DNA of 64,000 nucleotides, from assembly GCF_001047675.1 (NCBI RefSeq), contig NZ_CP011975.1:1590073-1654072 (forward strand), written 5' to 3'. How positions within the stretch are numbered: position 1 is the stretch's first letter; every line of letters begins with the position of its first letter. Shown here one piece after another: positions 38,688 to 48,690 of this stretch. A program made the position numbers and the translations under genes. Below the pieces are notes generated by a model. The model was not told the DNA's origin. It searched no databases and was given only the letters and a program-made list of their open reading frames with translations. Origin of the DNA: Yersinia aleksiciae (GTDB lineage Bacteria; Pseudomonadota; Gammaproteobacteria; Enterobacterales; Enterobacteriaceae).

Positions 38688-41600
38688 TCTGATTTAAACC
38701 TTACCGATGAAATGGATACTGCACCGTTTGATTTCTCAACAATACCTCGTCTGATCTCAGCTTGTTGTTTAGCTGTTACCACTTGTCCCCTAACATCAAT
38801 GACAACCTCTTGTCGCATCCCTGTGGGAAGGTTTTTCTGCCTTTCAATCGCTTGTGCGGCAACATTATTAATCAAGCCATTTTTGTTTGTGACAATGTTA
38901 TAATTTTTTACTTCGACACTGCAAACATTGCCATGACACCAGTCTGGCCGAACGCTACCTTTAGTACCATAAGGAACTTCCTGACCATCTTTGAAGGAGA
39001 TTTGCTCCCGCCATCCATCCCCCAAGTCTTTCCCTACATCAACTTCTGACTGCCTATGAGCAGGGCGCGATGCTGGAGCAACGTCATCAATTTCAGCTAG
39101 TGCTTTTTTTACCCCAAACTTCTCAACCTGCTTACTGGCAAAACGCACACCTTTCGCCGTGATACTCGCAGCACCCGCGGTGGCACCGACCGCGCCTGTG
39201 GCGTAGCCACCAAACTCCAACAGCAGCTTACCGGCTTCTCTTCCTGAATCATAGGCTCCCCTCACGCCGGCCCGCTGGTAGTGGGCCTCCATTCTGTTAA
39301 TCCGGGCCAGCCAGTCTTGCTTAACACTTTGCACCACCGTGACAATAACATCATCACTGTTAACCAGCTCTCTCAGTGCGGCAATAGCCTGCCGAGGCTC
39401 TTTTAGCATCCCCAGCAATTCAACGGCGCTGTCGTAGAGCCCTTCTGGCACTCCTGCAACAATGCCGGCCGCAAAAGCCCCGTCCTGTGTGGTGCTGGTC
39501 AGCCCCCAGTCAATAAAGACTTTGCCCTTATCCGCCAATGTTTCAGCCGCCGCCATTTCAGCTTCCATCAGCTTTTGTTGATGGTGGCTGAGATAGTTAT
39601 AACGAAATGCAGTTTCGGCGGCATTGGCACCACTGTAGGCACCTTCCGATGTGCCAGTAAATACCGCCCCTACCACACCACCGAAGAACCGAGTTAGCTG
39701 GGCTTGACGCTCAGACTTCGCCTGCCACTGTTGCGAGCCGATGAAGTTTTCCCCCATCACCACCCCAGCCAGCTCTGCTGCCAGTGCGCCTGCGGCGGCA
39801 CCTTTGGCATTGCCACCGCCGATTTCTGCAGCGATACCGGCCATCATCGCATGGCTGACCGCTTTGCCGGGCGCGCCCAACACCGCACCGTTATTGCCAA
39901 TCAGATTGGCCCCTTCGGCGTGTAACTGGCCGCCAATATTGGCGAGCAGCGCCACGGTCAGATTATCTTTAAAACTGCCGCCGTTGATGCCCGTGTTCAG
40001 GCTGGAACTGATGATAGATTGACCCGCGACCCGCTGTGCAACTTTGCTCCAGTCGCCATTGCTCAGCCGTGGCAGTTTGGCGGCAGTGGCTCCGTCAGCG
40101 GCGCTCTCCCACCCCATCAGCCCATCAAATCCGCTCAGTGCGCCACCCAGTGCCATCGAGGTGACCAACGATTTTACCGATGATTGACTGCCCAGATCTT
40201 TGAAGGTTTGGGAGAGATCCCCCTGATTATTGACCAGTGCGACCGCGGCCTGCGACGCCAGTGCGGAGATCCCCCCAGTCACTGCGCCGCCCGCGACACC
40301 GCCGCCCACAGCACTGTTGGCGGTGGCAACCAGCCCCGATCCCGCAGTGGCGACGGCCACACCAATACCAATGACCGCAGCAACCACCGGGTTTAGGTGC
40401 TCGCTTTGGTGATCCCAGTGGTGGTAGGCATCCATCACTTTTTGCCACTGCACGTCATCGCGCAGGTACAGCTGTTTCAGCCATTGGTTACCGGGGAGGG
40501 CTGCCAGTTCATTAACCGCCGCCTGGACCGATTGGTTATTTCTGGCCTTAACATCAGCGCTGATACCTTGTGCGGCATTAACGGTTAACTCGCCGCCGGT
40601 ATAGATGGCGGGCAGTACCCATTTGCCCTGCTGATAGCCGTTATCGGTCTGTTTGATGTAAAAACCTTTCGCCAGCGTGGTTTTTTGCGCGAAAGTGGCG
40701 TCTTTTACCGCGTCGAAAATCACTTTGCCGTGGGTGCTGGTGAGCCTGGCATTCTGCCCGGCGGCGATTTTGCTGGCCTGATAGGTGCTGTCATCGCGGC
40801 TTAACAGGCTAATATCACCTTCGGCGGTGAATTCCGTGACTTTATTGATGCTGGAGTGGCTGACATTATGGTGCGACTTTTTCCGCCCATACCATGTGCG
40901 GGTGGTCCAGTGCGCTTCCGAGTGGCTGGTCTCTTCCATCGCTTGGGCGAATAAGTAACCGCCTTCAGCGGCGATGTCCATGACACTTTTAGCCACCAGT
41001 TGAGTGGCCTGAAACAGAATGCTGCCGTTTGAAATCAGTGTCAGCGCACCGCCACTGCTCAGTTGCGTCGGCTGTTGCAGCTTTCTATAACTGAAATTAT
41101 CGCCGCCGCCCTGATGCTCTTCGTTAAGCAACGACTCAAAACGCATATTGTTGCCAGAGGTTAGCGTCATGTCGTGGCCGGAAGCCAGTTCAGCGCCATA
41201 GGTCAGCAGTTGATGGTTCGCTGCCGCGTTGAGTTTTCCCCCCGCCTGCAAGCGGGTGACCCTATGGCGATCCCGACGTGGGGCAACAGCCGGATAAGGT
41301 ACCGCCGCCAGTTGGATATTCTGACCGGCCAGCAAAGTCATATTATTATCCGCGGTGATCTCCGTGGTCTGAGCCAGAATATCGCGGCCGGCATTGATTA
41401 GGATATTGCCGTTGGCACTTATCTTAGTATCGAGTTCAGGGGTGCGTGAGTCGGGGAAGAACAGGTATATATCATCATGTGGATAGTTGTACTCTTCTAT
41501 TGTGGCAGGGTTATCAGATATAAATGAGATATCGCGCGCCGTCAGATCAATATCGTGAGTAGAGTGCAGGTTAATATCTCTCCCCGCGTCCAGCGTGATT

Positions 41601-43825
41601 CCCTTTAGCGACAGGCTATTACCGGAATTTATATTAATATCCGCACGACTTTTTAATTTCCCCGGTAACGTGAGCAATTGATTAAACAGCTGTATATTCT
41701 GCTCGCGAGTGAAAATTTTTCTGTCATGAATGGGTTCTATCAGATCTTTGCTGTGCGTAATGTTAATATCTTGACTTGCCGATAAGTTAATATTACCGGC
41801 AGGATGCAAAAGCGTATCTATCAAATTAATATCATTACCGGCCATCGCAGTGAAATCACCAGTTGCATTGATCTGGCTGATAATTCGTTGTTGATCAGGT
41901 TGAAGATAATGTGCTCTGTCATATATTGGCTTGAATTCAACATTCCCTTGGCGACTAAGCAACGTGATATCCCGTCCAGAAATTTCACCGTGTATCCCAT
42001 TAATATCATTGAGTGCTGCAAGGGAGACATCTCTACCTCGCAGCGCACTGTTATTTAAATAAATATTATCTTCAGCAATTAACGTGATATCACCACTGGC
42101 ATGTATCAGTTCATTATTGGTGGTTATAGTATTGGCATTTAATAGGATGTTTTTACCCTGTAGGATAGGTTGAGTCAGTTCTTTTAACTCTAAGATTGTA
42201 TAGAACCTATTATCACTTTCCGGGATCTCCGTGGATAAATTAATACGGCTATTAAAATCAAGCACAATATTCCCCCCAGCAGTGATGGCGGCAGGATATT
42301 TTTCAGCTTCACTCCATGGGGCGTACCACTCAGTTATCCTCCCATAATTTTCATCACGCATTACTCCTCGTACTTCATAATCATAAATATCATCCTGTAC
42401 CCAGTTACTGTGGCTACGGTTTAAAAAGTCATTCCCTGTGAGAAAAATATCTTTTTTTGCCCCAACATTACTGACATTGTTAGTTAGCTGGTCAGAATTG
42501 ATATACAGATTATTACCGGAGTAGAGTGTGGCAGCAGGTGTTTCCGCTGTTATCTCATACAAACTTCTCTCTGTATTTAATTTATATAAAGACCATTGCC
42601 CAAGTATATGAACAGTTCTGAAATCTGCGATGCCGAACCATCCTGTAGGACCTTCACCGTGAAGTTGTTGTTTAGAAAATGTTGCTACTGTCTTATATGG
42701 GTAATGATTCTCATCGTAAGCATAAATCATTGCGCTGGTCGAATCTGGTGTTAATTCTCTCCATTCTGCGTTAAATACCTGACGGGTATTTTCCAGCTTA
42801 TCTGTACGAATAATTAAATCACCGACGCCGGTTTTAATGCTGCCGGACTTATTTTCAACCAGTGCATTTTTATTCCCTGCAGCATCTTTTTGTATCCACA
42901 TCTGGTTATTCGCATACAGTTCAGCCGATGGCCCCGTATTACGTACCTGATGACTGAATAACCGCATATCACACTCGGCTTTCACCTGACCAAAATTATT
43001 AAGTTCAGTCGTCGCTAAGGTAATATCACGCCCACTGCGTAATTGACTGCCCGCAGCGACAGTGGTCTTTTTGCCAATAACATTGAGATCTTTTTTCGCC
43101 GTCACATTGCCGAAAGTCAGATCCCCCGCAGTATCTATAGTGATATCACCTTGATGACTGACGATATTGTTAAGATTGGCAGCAACGTCTTTTTCCGTGA
43201 TAACCAGTCGGATGCGATTGGCGTACATGCCGCCCACGTTTTTGGTGTCCAGTGCCAAGACCGGAGCCGCACCCGTTGCTGTTTGTGGCTTAATACGACC
43301 CAGTTGGTCATCAACCTGATTAACGCCCAAAATAACATCAAGGTGATTGGCCCGGACTTCCCCCTCAAGTGCCAGAGAGCGGCTGATCAGTTGGGCATAA
43401 TCTTGTGATTGGCTATCGAACCCTTTATCACCGACGGTGATGGTTCCGCCCATCACATTGAACCGCTCCAGCTCACCTTGCGGGCTCAATATCGGTGTAC
43501 CCGTGGTTAAGGTGATGCCGCTGGCATTGATAAAACTACAACCATTGCAAGTCAAACCATTAGGGTTGGCGATAATCACATCGGCTTTCTGGCCGAAGAT
43601 CTCCAGCTTACCCGCCAGTGTTGTCGGCTTGTTGCTGATGACTTCATTGATGATTAATTTCGCACTCTCGCCATTAAAATGGGGATTGGCTGCCAACCGA
43701 CCTGCCAGCACAGACTGCCCCGCCTCTGTGGCATTATTCAGCACGATTCCGTTAGCGCCGACATTAAGTTCGCTATAGGGGGTATGGGAAACTCCATTCG
43801 CATCGGGCGCACGGATAGCAATCAC
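38684..43825 (-). CDS. CDI-type TpsA exoprotein (CdiA-like) with C-terminal nuclease domain; 5' end frameshifted
   Basis: The 1713-residue frame begins inside the TPS domain (GTG 43825), so the normal signal peptide is out of frame (see 43826-43950). Visible order: TPS secretion domain (about 1-240; NPNGLTCNGCSF), long beta-helical repeat region, DUF637-like region (near 1190-1330), boundary ETAFRYNYLSHHQ in the place usually held by VENN, pretoxin segment, then a toxin of about 130 residues. The toxin contains RPDW followed by SVEVKNY, a plausible PD-(D/E)XK nuclease core. It overlaps an immunity gene. No cdiB-like gene is adjacent; the only TpsB in the window is at 1-1289. As read, the product lacks a signal peptide and should not be exported. 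Confidence 0.85.
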   Translation of the reverse strand: MIAIRAPDANGVSHTPYSELNVGANGIVLNNATEAGQSVLAGRLAANPHFNGESAKLIINEVISNKPTTLAGKLEIFGQKADVIIANPNGLTCNGCSFINASGITLTTGTPILSPQGELERFNVMGGTITVGDKGFDSQSQDYAQLISRSLALEGEVRANHLDVILGVNQVDDQLGRIKPQTATGAAPVLALDTKNVGGMYANRIRLVITEKDVAANLNNIVSHQGDITIDTAGDLTFGNVTAKKDLNVIGKKTTVAAGSQLRSGRDITLATTELNNFGQVKAECDMRLFSHQVRNTGPSAELYANNQMWIQKDAAGNKNALVENKSGSIKTGVGDLIIRTDKLENTRQVFNAEWRELTPDSTSAMIYAYDENHYPYKTVATFSKQQLHGEGPTGWFGIADFRTVHILGQWSLYKLNTERSLYEITAETPAATLYSGNNLYINSDQLTNNVSNVGAKKDIFLTGNDFLNRSHSNWVQDDIYDYEVRGVMRDENYGRITEWYAPWSEAEKYPAAITAGGNIVLDFNSRINLSTEIPESDNRFYTILELKELTQPILQGKNILLNANTITTNNELIHASGDITLIAEDNIYLNNSALRGRDVSLAALNDINGIHGEISGRDITLLSRQGNVEFKPIYDRAHYLQPDQQRIISQINATGDFTAMAGNDINLIDTLLHPAGNINLSASQDINITHSKDLIEPIHDRKIFTREQNIQLFNQLLTLPGKLKSRADININSGNSLSLKGITLDAGRDINLHSTHDIDLTARDISFISDNPATIEEYNYPHDDIYLFFPDSRTPELDTKISANGNILINAGRDILAQTTEITADNNMTLLAGQNIQLAAVPYPAVAPRRDRHRVTRLQAGGKLNAAANHQLLTYGAELASGHDMTLTSGNNMRFESLLNEEHQGGGDNFSYRKLQQPTQLSSGGALTLISNGSILFQATQLVAKSVMDIAAEGGYLFAQAMEETSHSEAHWTTRTWYGRKKSHHNVSHSSINKVTEFTAEGDISLLSRDDSTYQASKIAAGQNARLTSTHGKVIFDAVKDATFAQKTTLAKGFYIKQTDNGYQQGKWVLPAIYTGGELTVNAAQGISADVKARNNQSVQAAVNELAALPGNQWLKQLYLRDDVQWQKVMDAYHHWDHQSEHLNPVVAAVIGIGVAVATAGSGLVATANSAVGGGVAGGAVTGGISALASQAAVALVNNQGDLSQTFKDLGSQSSVKSLVTSMALGGALSGFDGLMGWESAADGATAAKLPRLSNGDWSKVAQRVAGQSIISSSLNTGINGGSFKDNLTVALLANIGGQLHAEGANLIGNNGAVLGAPGKAVSHAMMAGIAAEIGGGNAKGAAAGALAAELAGVVMGENFIGSQQWQAKSERQAQLTRFFGGVVGAVFTGTSEGAYSGANAAETAFRYNYLSHHQQKLMEAEMAAAETLADKGKVFIDWGLTSTTQDGAFAAGIVAGVPEGLYDSAVELLGMLKEPRQAIAALRELVNSDDVIVTVVQSVKQDWLARINRMEAHYQRAGVRGAYDSGREAGKLLLEFGGYATGAVGATAGAASITAKGVRFASKQVEKFGVKKALAEIDDVAPASRPAHRQSEVDVGKDLGDGWREQISFKDGQEVPYGTKGSVRPDWCHGNVCSVEVKNYNIVTNKNGLINNVAAQAIERQKNLPTGMRQEVVIDVRGQVVTAKQQAEIRRGIVEKSNGAVSISSVRFKSE

Positions 43826-43950
43826 TGGCAGAAACGCCGGTGTTTGCTGAGCGGCGATGACCGGGTGGAGGGGTTGTATTGCGGTAAGATAAATCAGTAG
43901 CCAGCTGGCCAGCTGGCCAGACGCCTAAATCGATAAGCATTTCCTTCCAT
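43826..43950 (-). other. Out-of-frame signal-peptide region of the CdiA-like gene
   Basis: ATG at 43950 is preceded by AGGAAGGTGATCTT and reads MEGNAYRFRRLASW, then hits a stop 4 codons later. In the main frame the next codons read LLIYLTAIQPLHPVIAAQ, a classic TpsA signal sequence joined to PVIAIRAP. The two frames join perfectly if one 8-bp repeat copy at 43901-43920 is removed. Confidence 0.8.
43901..43920. repeat. 8-bp tandem repeat, 2.5 copies, in the signal-peptide codons
   Basis: CCAGCTGG-CCAGCTGG-CCAG. Two and a half units put the start and the body of the exoprotein out of frame; one unit fewer puts them in frame. Confidence 0.9.
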
Positions 43951-44282
43951 AAGATCACCTTCCTGGTGTTGCGTGGGTTATCAGCAAACTCGCTATCTGA
44001 CAGGCAAACAGCACGTGAGCCGGAGAGAACAACTCACGCATTAGCCTACGCAATTTGGGGTGAAAATCTTATTGTGGTTTGGCTGATTTAATATTTTAAC
44101 AGCTTATTATTTCGACTATTTATGATTAGCGCCCCATCAAAAAATGTAAATCGCCCGGTGGAATAAGTGGGCTAATAGGGTTACGGGTGTGTAGGGGCTT
44201 TCACCGCCAAGTCGCCTTTTATTCACCACAGCCAAAGGGCTGCGCCGTCAAGACACTACGCGCCATGCCCGCGCATAACAAA
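43951..44282. other. Gap between CdiA-like start and rpoC terminator, no gene seen
   Basis: About 330 bp, AT-rich in the middle (44090-44150). I looked for a TpsB C-terminus or other transporter remnant on the minus strand and saw none. It presumably holds the exoprotein promoter. Confidence 0.5.
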
Positions 44283-44311
44283 AAAAAACCGCTCCCGAAG
44301 GAGCGGTTTTT
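44283..44311 (-). terminator. rpoC terminator
   Basis: AAAACCGCTCC-CGAA-GGAGCGGTTTT stem with T-rich tail on the minus strand, 23 bp after the rpoC stop. Confidence 0.9.
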
Positions 44312-44333
44312 AGCTTGGTGACGAACAAAGAGC

Positions 44334-47300
44334 TTAGTCTTTGCTGTTACCGAAACCGGCGTTGAGCAATTCAGCCAGGTTAGCCGTTGCTTCATCCGCG
44401 CTAACTTGCGGAACAGCTTGTACTTCACCTTGAGCTTTACGGCGCGCACGATCCTGATGATAAGCGTAACCGGTACCGGCTGGAATCAGACGGCCCACGA
44501 TAACGTTCTCTTTCAGGCCACGCAGTTCATCACGTTTACCGGCAACTGCCGCTTCGGTAAGAACGCGCGTGGTTTCCTGGAACGAAGCCGCAGAGATGAA
44601 GGACTCGGTCGCCAAGGATGCCTTGGTGATACCCAGCAGGTCACGGGTAAACGTGGCCTCGATTTTGCCTTCAGCTGCCAGCTTACGGTTAGCGATTTTA
44701 ACGCGAGACATTTCTGCCTGCTCGCCTTCCAGGAAGTCGGTGCTACCTGCGTCAACAATGGTGCCTTTACGCAGCATCTGACGAACGATAACTTCAATGT
44801 GTTTATCGTTAATCTTAACGCCTTGCAGACGGTAAACTTCCTGCACTTCGTTGGTGATGTAACGAGTAACCGCATGAACGCCACGCAGACGCAGAATGTC
44901 GTGTGGAGATTCTGGACCGTCGGAGACCACGTCACCGCGTTCTACAATTTCACCTTCGAACACGTTGAGCTGACGCCATTTCGGAATCATCTCTTCGTAT
45001 GCATCGCTACCATCCAACGGTGAGATCACCAGACGACGCTTGCCTTTGGTCTCTTTACCGAACGAGATGATCCCGCTGATTTCAGCCAGGATTGCAGGCT
45101 CTTTCGGACGACGTGCTTCGAACAAGTCAGCAACACGTGGCAGACCACCGGTAATATCCTTGGTACCGCTTGATTCTTGCGGAATACGCGCCAAGGTATC
45201 ACCCGCACCGATCTGAATGCCGTCTTCCAACTGTACAATCGCTTTACCTGGCAGGAAGTATTGAGCAGGCATATCTGTACCTGGGATCAATACGTCGTTA
45301 CCTTTGGCATCAACGATTTTCAGTGCTGGACGCAGGTCTTTACCGCTACCGGTACGCTCTGCTGAATCCAGAACCACCAGAGAAGACAAACCAGTCAGTT
45401 CATCGGTCTGGCGAGTAATGGTCTGGCCGTCAACCATGTCCGCGAAGCGAATGAAACCGCTCACTTCGGTCACAACTGGCATGATGTGCGGATCCCAGTT
45501 AGCAACAGTTTCGCCGCCAACCACTTCTGCACCATCACCTTTGCCCATTACGGCACCGTAAGGCACTTTGTAGCTCTCTTTAGTACGACCGAATTCGTCA
45601 ATCAGCTTCAGCTCGGTATTACGAGAAGTAATAACCAGCTTGCCCGCTGCATTGGTGACGAACTTGACGTTGCTCAGTTTCAGCGTGCCTTTGTTCTTAA
45701 CCTGAATGCTTGATTCTGCCGCCGCACGAGATGCCGCACCACCGATGTGGAACGTACGCATCGTAAGCTGGGTACCCGGCTCACCGATGGACTGTGCTGC
45801 AATAACACCAACCGCTTCACCTTTGTTGATGATGTGACCACGTGCCAGGTCGCGACCGTAGCAGTTAGCACACACACCGAAATCGGTTTCACAGCTTACA
45901 ACTGAACGAACTTTAACGCTGTCGACGGAGTTCTCTTCTAACAGATCACACCATTTTTCGTCCAACAGGGTGTTACGCGGAACCAGGATATCAGCCGTAC
46001 CCGGCTTGATAACTTCTTCAGCGGTCACACGACCCAGAACGCGATCGCGCAGTGGCTCTTTAACATCGCCACCTTCGATAACCGGAGTCATCACGATACC
46101 ATTATGGGTACCGCAGTCATCTTCGGTTACAACCAGATCCTGTGCCACGTCAACCAAACGACGAGTCAAGTAACCGGAGTTCGCAGTTTTCAATGCGGTA
46201 TCCGCCAAACCTTTACGCGCACCATGCGTTGAGATGAAGTACTGAAGTACGTTCAAACCTTCGCGGAAGTTCGCGGTGATTGGCGTTTCAATGATCGAGC
46301 CATCTGGTTTAGCCATCAGGCCACGCATCCCTGCCAGCTGACGAATCTGTGCAGCAGAACCACGCGCACCGGAGTCGGCCATCATAAAGATGCTGTTGAA
46401 GGAGACCTGCTGTTCGATTTCGCCTTTGCTGTTAACGACGTCTTCTACAGACAAGTTATCCATCATCGCCTTGGCAACACGTTCGTTGGCCGCGGCCCAG
46501 ATATCGATCACTTTGTTATAACGTTCGCCTGCTGTCACCAGACCGGATTGGAACTGCTCCTGGATCTCGGCAACTTCAGTTTCAGCTTCTTCGATGATCC
46601 CTGCTTTCGCATCTGGGATAACCATGTCATCGATACCTACAGAGGCGCCTGAGCGTGCTGCGTAAGCAAAACCGGTGTACATGATCTGGTCAGCAAAGAT
46701 AACCGTTGGTTTCAAGCCCAGGATGCGGTAACAAGTGTTCAGCATCTTGGAGATGGCTTTTTTGCCCAACGGCTGATTAACGATAGAGTAAGGCAGACCT
46801 TTCGGGACAATCATCCACAAAATGGCACGGCCGACAGTCGTATCGATAATGCTGGTGCGTGTTGTGCTTTCGCCTTCGATATTACGAATTTCTTCAGTAA
46901 TACGGACTTTTACCCGGGCATGCAGAGATGCCAAGCCAGCGCGATAAATACGCTCAGCTTCTTTCGGGCCAGTCAGAACCATGCCTTCGCCTTTGGCGTT
47001 AACACAGTCACGAGTCATGTAGTACAGACCCAATACAACGTCCTGAGAAGGAACGATGATTGGCTCGCCGTTCGCTGGTGACAGGATGTTGTTGGTAGAC
47101 ATCATCAACGCACGTGCTTCTAACTGAGCTTCCAGTGTCAGCGGTACGTGAACAGCCATTTGGTCACCATCGAAGTCGGCGTTGTATGCCGCACAAACCA
47201 ATGGGTGCAACTGGATTGCCTTACCTTCGATCAGAACCGGTTCAAACGCCTGGATACCCAAACGGTGAAGGGTTGGTGCACGGTTCAGCAGTACTGGGTG

Positions 47301-48554
47301 TTCGCGGATAACTTCATCCAGGATATCCCAAACAACCGCTTCTTCACGCTCAACCATCTTCTTGGCCGCTTTGATGGTGGTAGCAAGACCACGCAGTTCC
47401 AGCTTGCCGTAGATGAACGGTTTGAACAGCTCAAGAGCCATTTTCTTAGGCAGACCGCACTGATGCAGACGCAGGTATGGACCCACGGTGATAACCGAAC
47501 GGCCTGAGTAGTCAACACGTTTACCCAGCAAGTTCTGACGGAAACGACCTTGCTTACCTTTGATCATGTCAGCCAGTGACTTCAACGGACGCTTGTTAGA
47601 GCCGGTAATCGCACGACCGCGACGGCCGTTATCCAGCAATGCATCTACTGCTTCTTGCAGCATACGCTTTTCGTTACGTACGATGATGTCAGGAGCAGCC
47701 AAGTCCAGCAGGCGCTTCAGACGGTTGTTACGGTTGATCACGCGACGATACAAATCGTTCAGATCAGAAGTCGCAAAGCGACCGCCATCCAATGGAACCA
47801 ATGGACGCAGATCTGGCGGCAATACAGGCAGCACGGTCAGGATCATCCACTCTGGCTTGTTGCCAGACTGTACGAACGCTTCCAGCAACTTGATACGCTT
47901 GGTCAGCTTCTTACGCTTGGTTTCAGAATTTGTTTCGTTCAATTCTTCGCGCAGGATCTCGCACTCAGCTTCCAGATCCATGTTTTTCAACAGGGCTTGA
48001 ATAGCCTCGGCGCCCATTTTCGCGTCGAACTCATCACCAAACTCTTCCAACGCGTCCAGATACTGCTCTTCAGTCAGGATCTGACGACGTTCCAGGTTGG
48101 TCATGCCGCCTTCGATAACCACATAGGATTCGAAGTACAGAACACGTTCGATGTCACGTAATGGCATATCCAGCAACAAACCGATGCGTGAAGGCAAGGA
48201 TTTCAGGAACCAGATGTGCGCAGTTGGAGAAGCCAGCTCGATATGACCCATACGCTCACGGCGTACTTTGGTTTGAGTCACTTCAACGCCACATTTCTCA
48301 CAAATAACACCACGGTGTTTCAAACGCTTGTACTTACCGCACAGGCATTCGTAATCTTTTACTGGGCCAAAGATACGGGCGCAGAAAAGGCCGTCACGTT
48401 CTGGTTTGAACGTACGGTAGTTAATGGTTTCCGGCTTTTTAACTTCGCCGAACGACCAGGAACGGATCATGTCTGGCGATGCCAGAGCAATTTTGATCGC
48501 ATCAAACTCTTCGGTCTTAGTTTGCGCTTTCAGAAACTTTAATAAGTCTTTCAC
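44334..48554 (-). CDS. rpoC: RNA polymerase subunit beta'
   Basis: 1406 residues (E. coli 1407). Forms the active site with beta. The N-terminal zinc site [20 protein letters not shown], the catalytic Mg-binding NADFDGD and the second zinc site ([16 protein letters not shown]) are intact. The trigger-loop region is visible around [13 protein letters not shown]. It is 136 bp after rpoB on the same strand and ends at a strong hairpin. Confidence 0.99.
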   Translation of the reverse strand: MKDLLKFLKAQTKTEEFDAIKIALASPDMIRSWSFGEVKKPETINYRTFKPERDGLFCARIFGPVKDYECLCGKYKRLKHRGVICEKCGVEVTQTKVRRERMGHIELASPTAHIWFLKSLPSRIGLLLDMPLRDIERVLYFESYVVIEGGMTNLERRQILTEEQYLDALEEFGDEFDAKMGAEAIQALLKNMDLEAECEILREELNETNSETKRKKLTKRIKLLEAFVQSGNKPEWMILTVLPVLPPDLRPLVPLDGGRFATSDLNDLYRRVINRNNRLKRLLDLAAPDIIVRNEKRMLQEAVDALLDNGRRGRAITGSNKRPLKSLADMIKGKQGRFRQNLLGKRVDYSGRSVITVGPYLRLHQCGLPKKMALELFKPFIYGKLELRGLATTIKAAKKMVEREEAVVWDILDEVIREHPVLLNRAPTLHRLGIQAFEPVLIEGKAIQLHPLVCAAYNADFDGDQMAVHVPLTLEAQLEARALMMSTNNILSPANGEPIIVPSQDVVLGLYYMTRDCVNAKGEGMVLTGPKEAERIYRAGLASLHARVKVRITEEIRNIEGESTTRTSIIDTTVGRAILWMIVPKGLPYSIVNQPLGKKAISKMLNTCYRILGLKPTVIFADQIMYTGFAYAARSGASVGIDDMVIPDAKAGIIEEAETEVAEIQEQFQSGLVTAGERYNKVIDIWAAANERVAKAMMDNLSVEDVVNSKGEIEQQVSFNSIFMMADSGARGSAAQIRQLAGMRGLMAKPDGSIIETPITANFREGLNVLQYFISTHGARKGLADTALKTANSGYLTRRLVDVAQDLVVTEDDCGTHNGIVMTPVIEGGDVKEPLRDRVLGRVTAEEVIKPGTADILVPRNTLLDEKWCDLLEENSVDSVKVRSVVSCETDFGVCANCYGRDLARGHIINKGEAVGVIAAQSIGEPGTQLTMRTFHIGGAASRAAAESSIQVKNKGTLKLSNVKFVTNAAGKLVITSRNTELKLIDEFGRTKESYKVPYGAVMGKGDGAEVVGGETVANWDPHIMPVVTEVSGFIRFADMVDGQTITRQTDELTGLSSLVVLDSAERTGSGKDLRPALKIVDAKGNDVLIPGTDMPAQYFLPGKAIVQLEDGIQIGAGDTLARIPQESSGTKDITGGLPRVADLFEARRPKEPAILAEISGIISFGKETKGKRRLVISPLDGSDAYEEMIPKWRQLNVFEGEIVERGDVVSDGPESPHDILRLRGVHAVTRYITNEVQEVYRLQGVKINDKHIEVIVRQMLRKGTIVDAGSTDFLEGEQAEMSRVKIANRKLAAEGKIEATFTRDLLGITKASLATESFISAASFQETTRVLTEAAVAGKRDELRGLKENVIVGRLIPAGTGYAYHQDRARRKAQGEVQAVPQVSADEATANLAELLNAGFGNSKD

Positions 48555-48690
48555 GGATTGGCTCCTGTCGGAGTTAGACCTGATAGGCGCCCAAACCTAA
48601 GAATATAAAAACCTAGGTTTGAGCGCCCCTGTGACCAGTGCGAACCACCAGCAAACTCCCGGCTATGAGAGCTTGCCGTCTGGTGAAGAT

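Noticed and set aside
43773..43958. Separate small gene starting GTG 43958 (MILWKEMLIDLGVWPAG)
   Set aside because: It is a shadow frame over the signal-peptide region; the well-placed ribosome binding site serves the ATG at 43950 in another frame.
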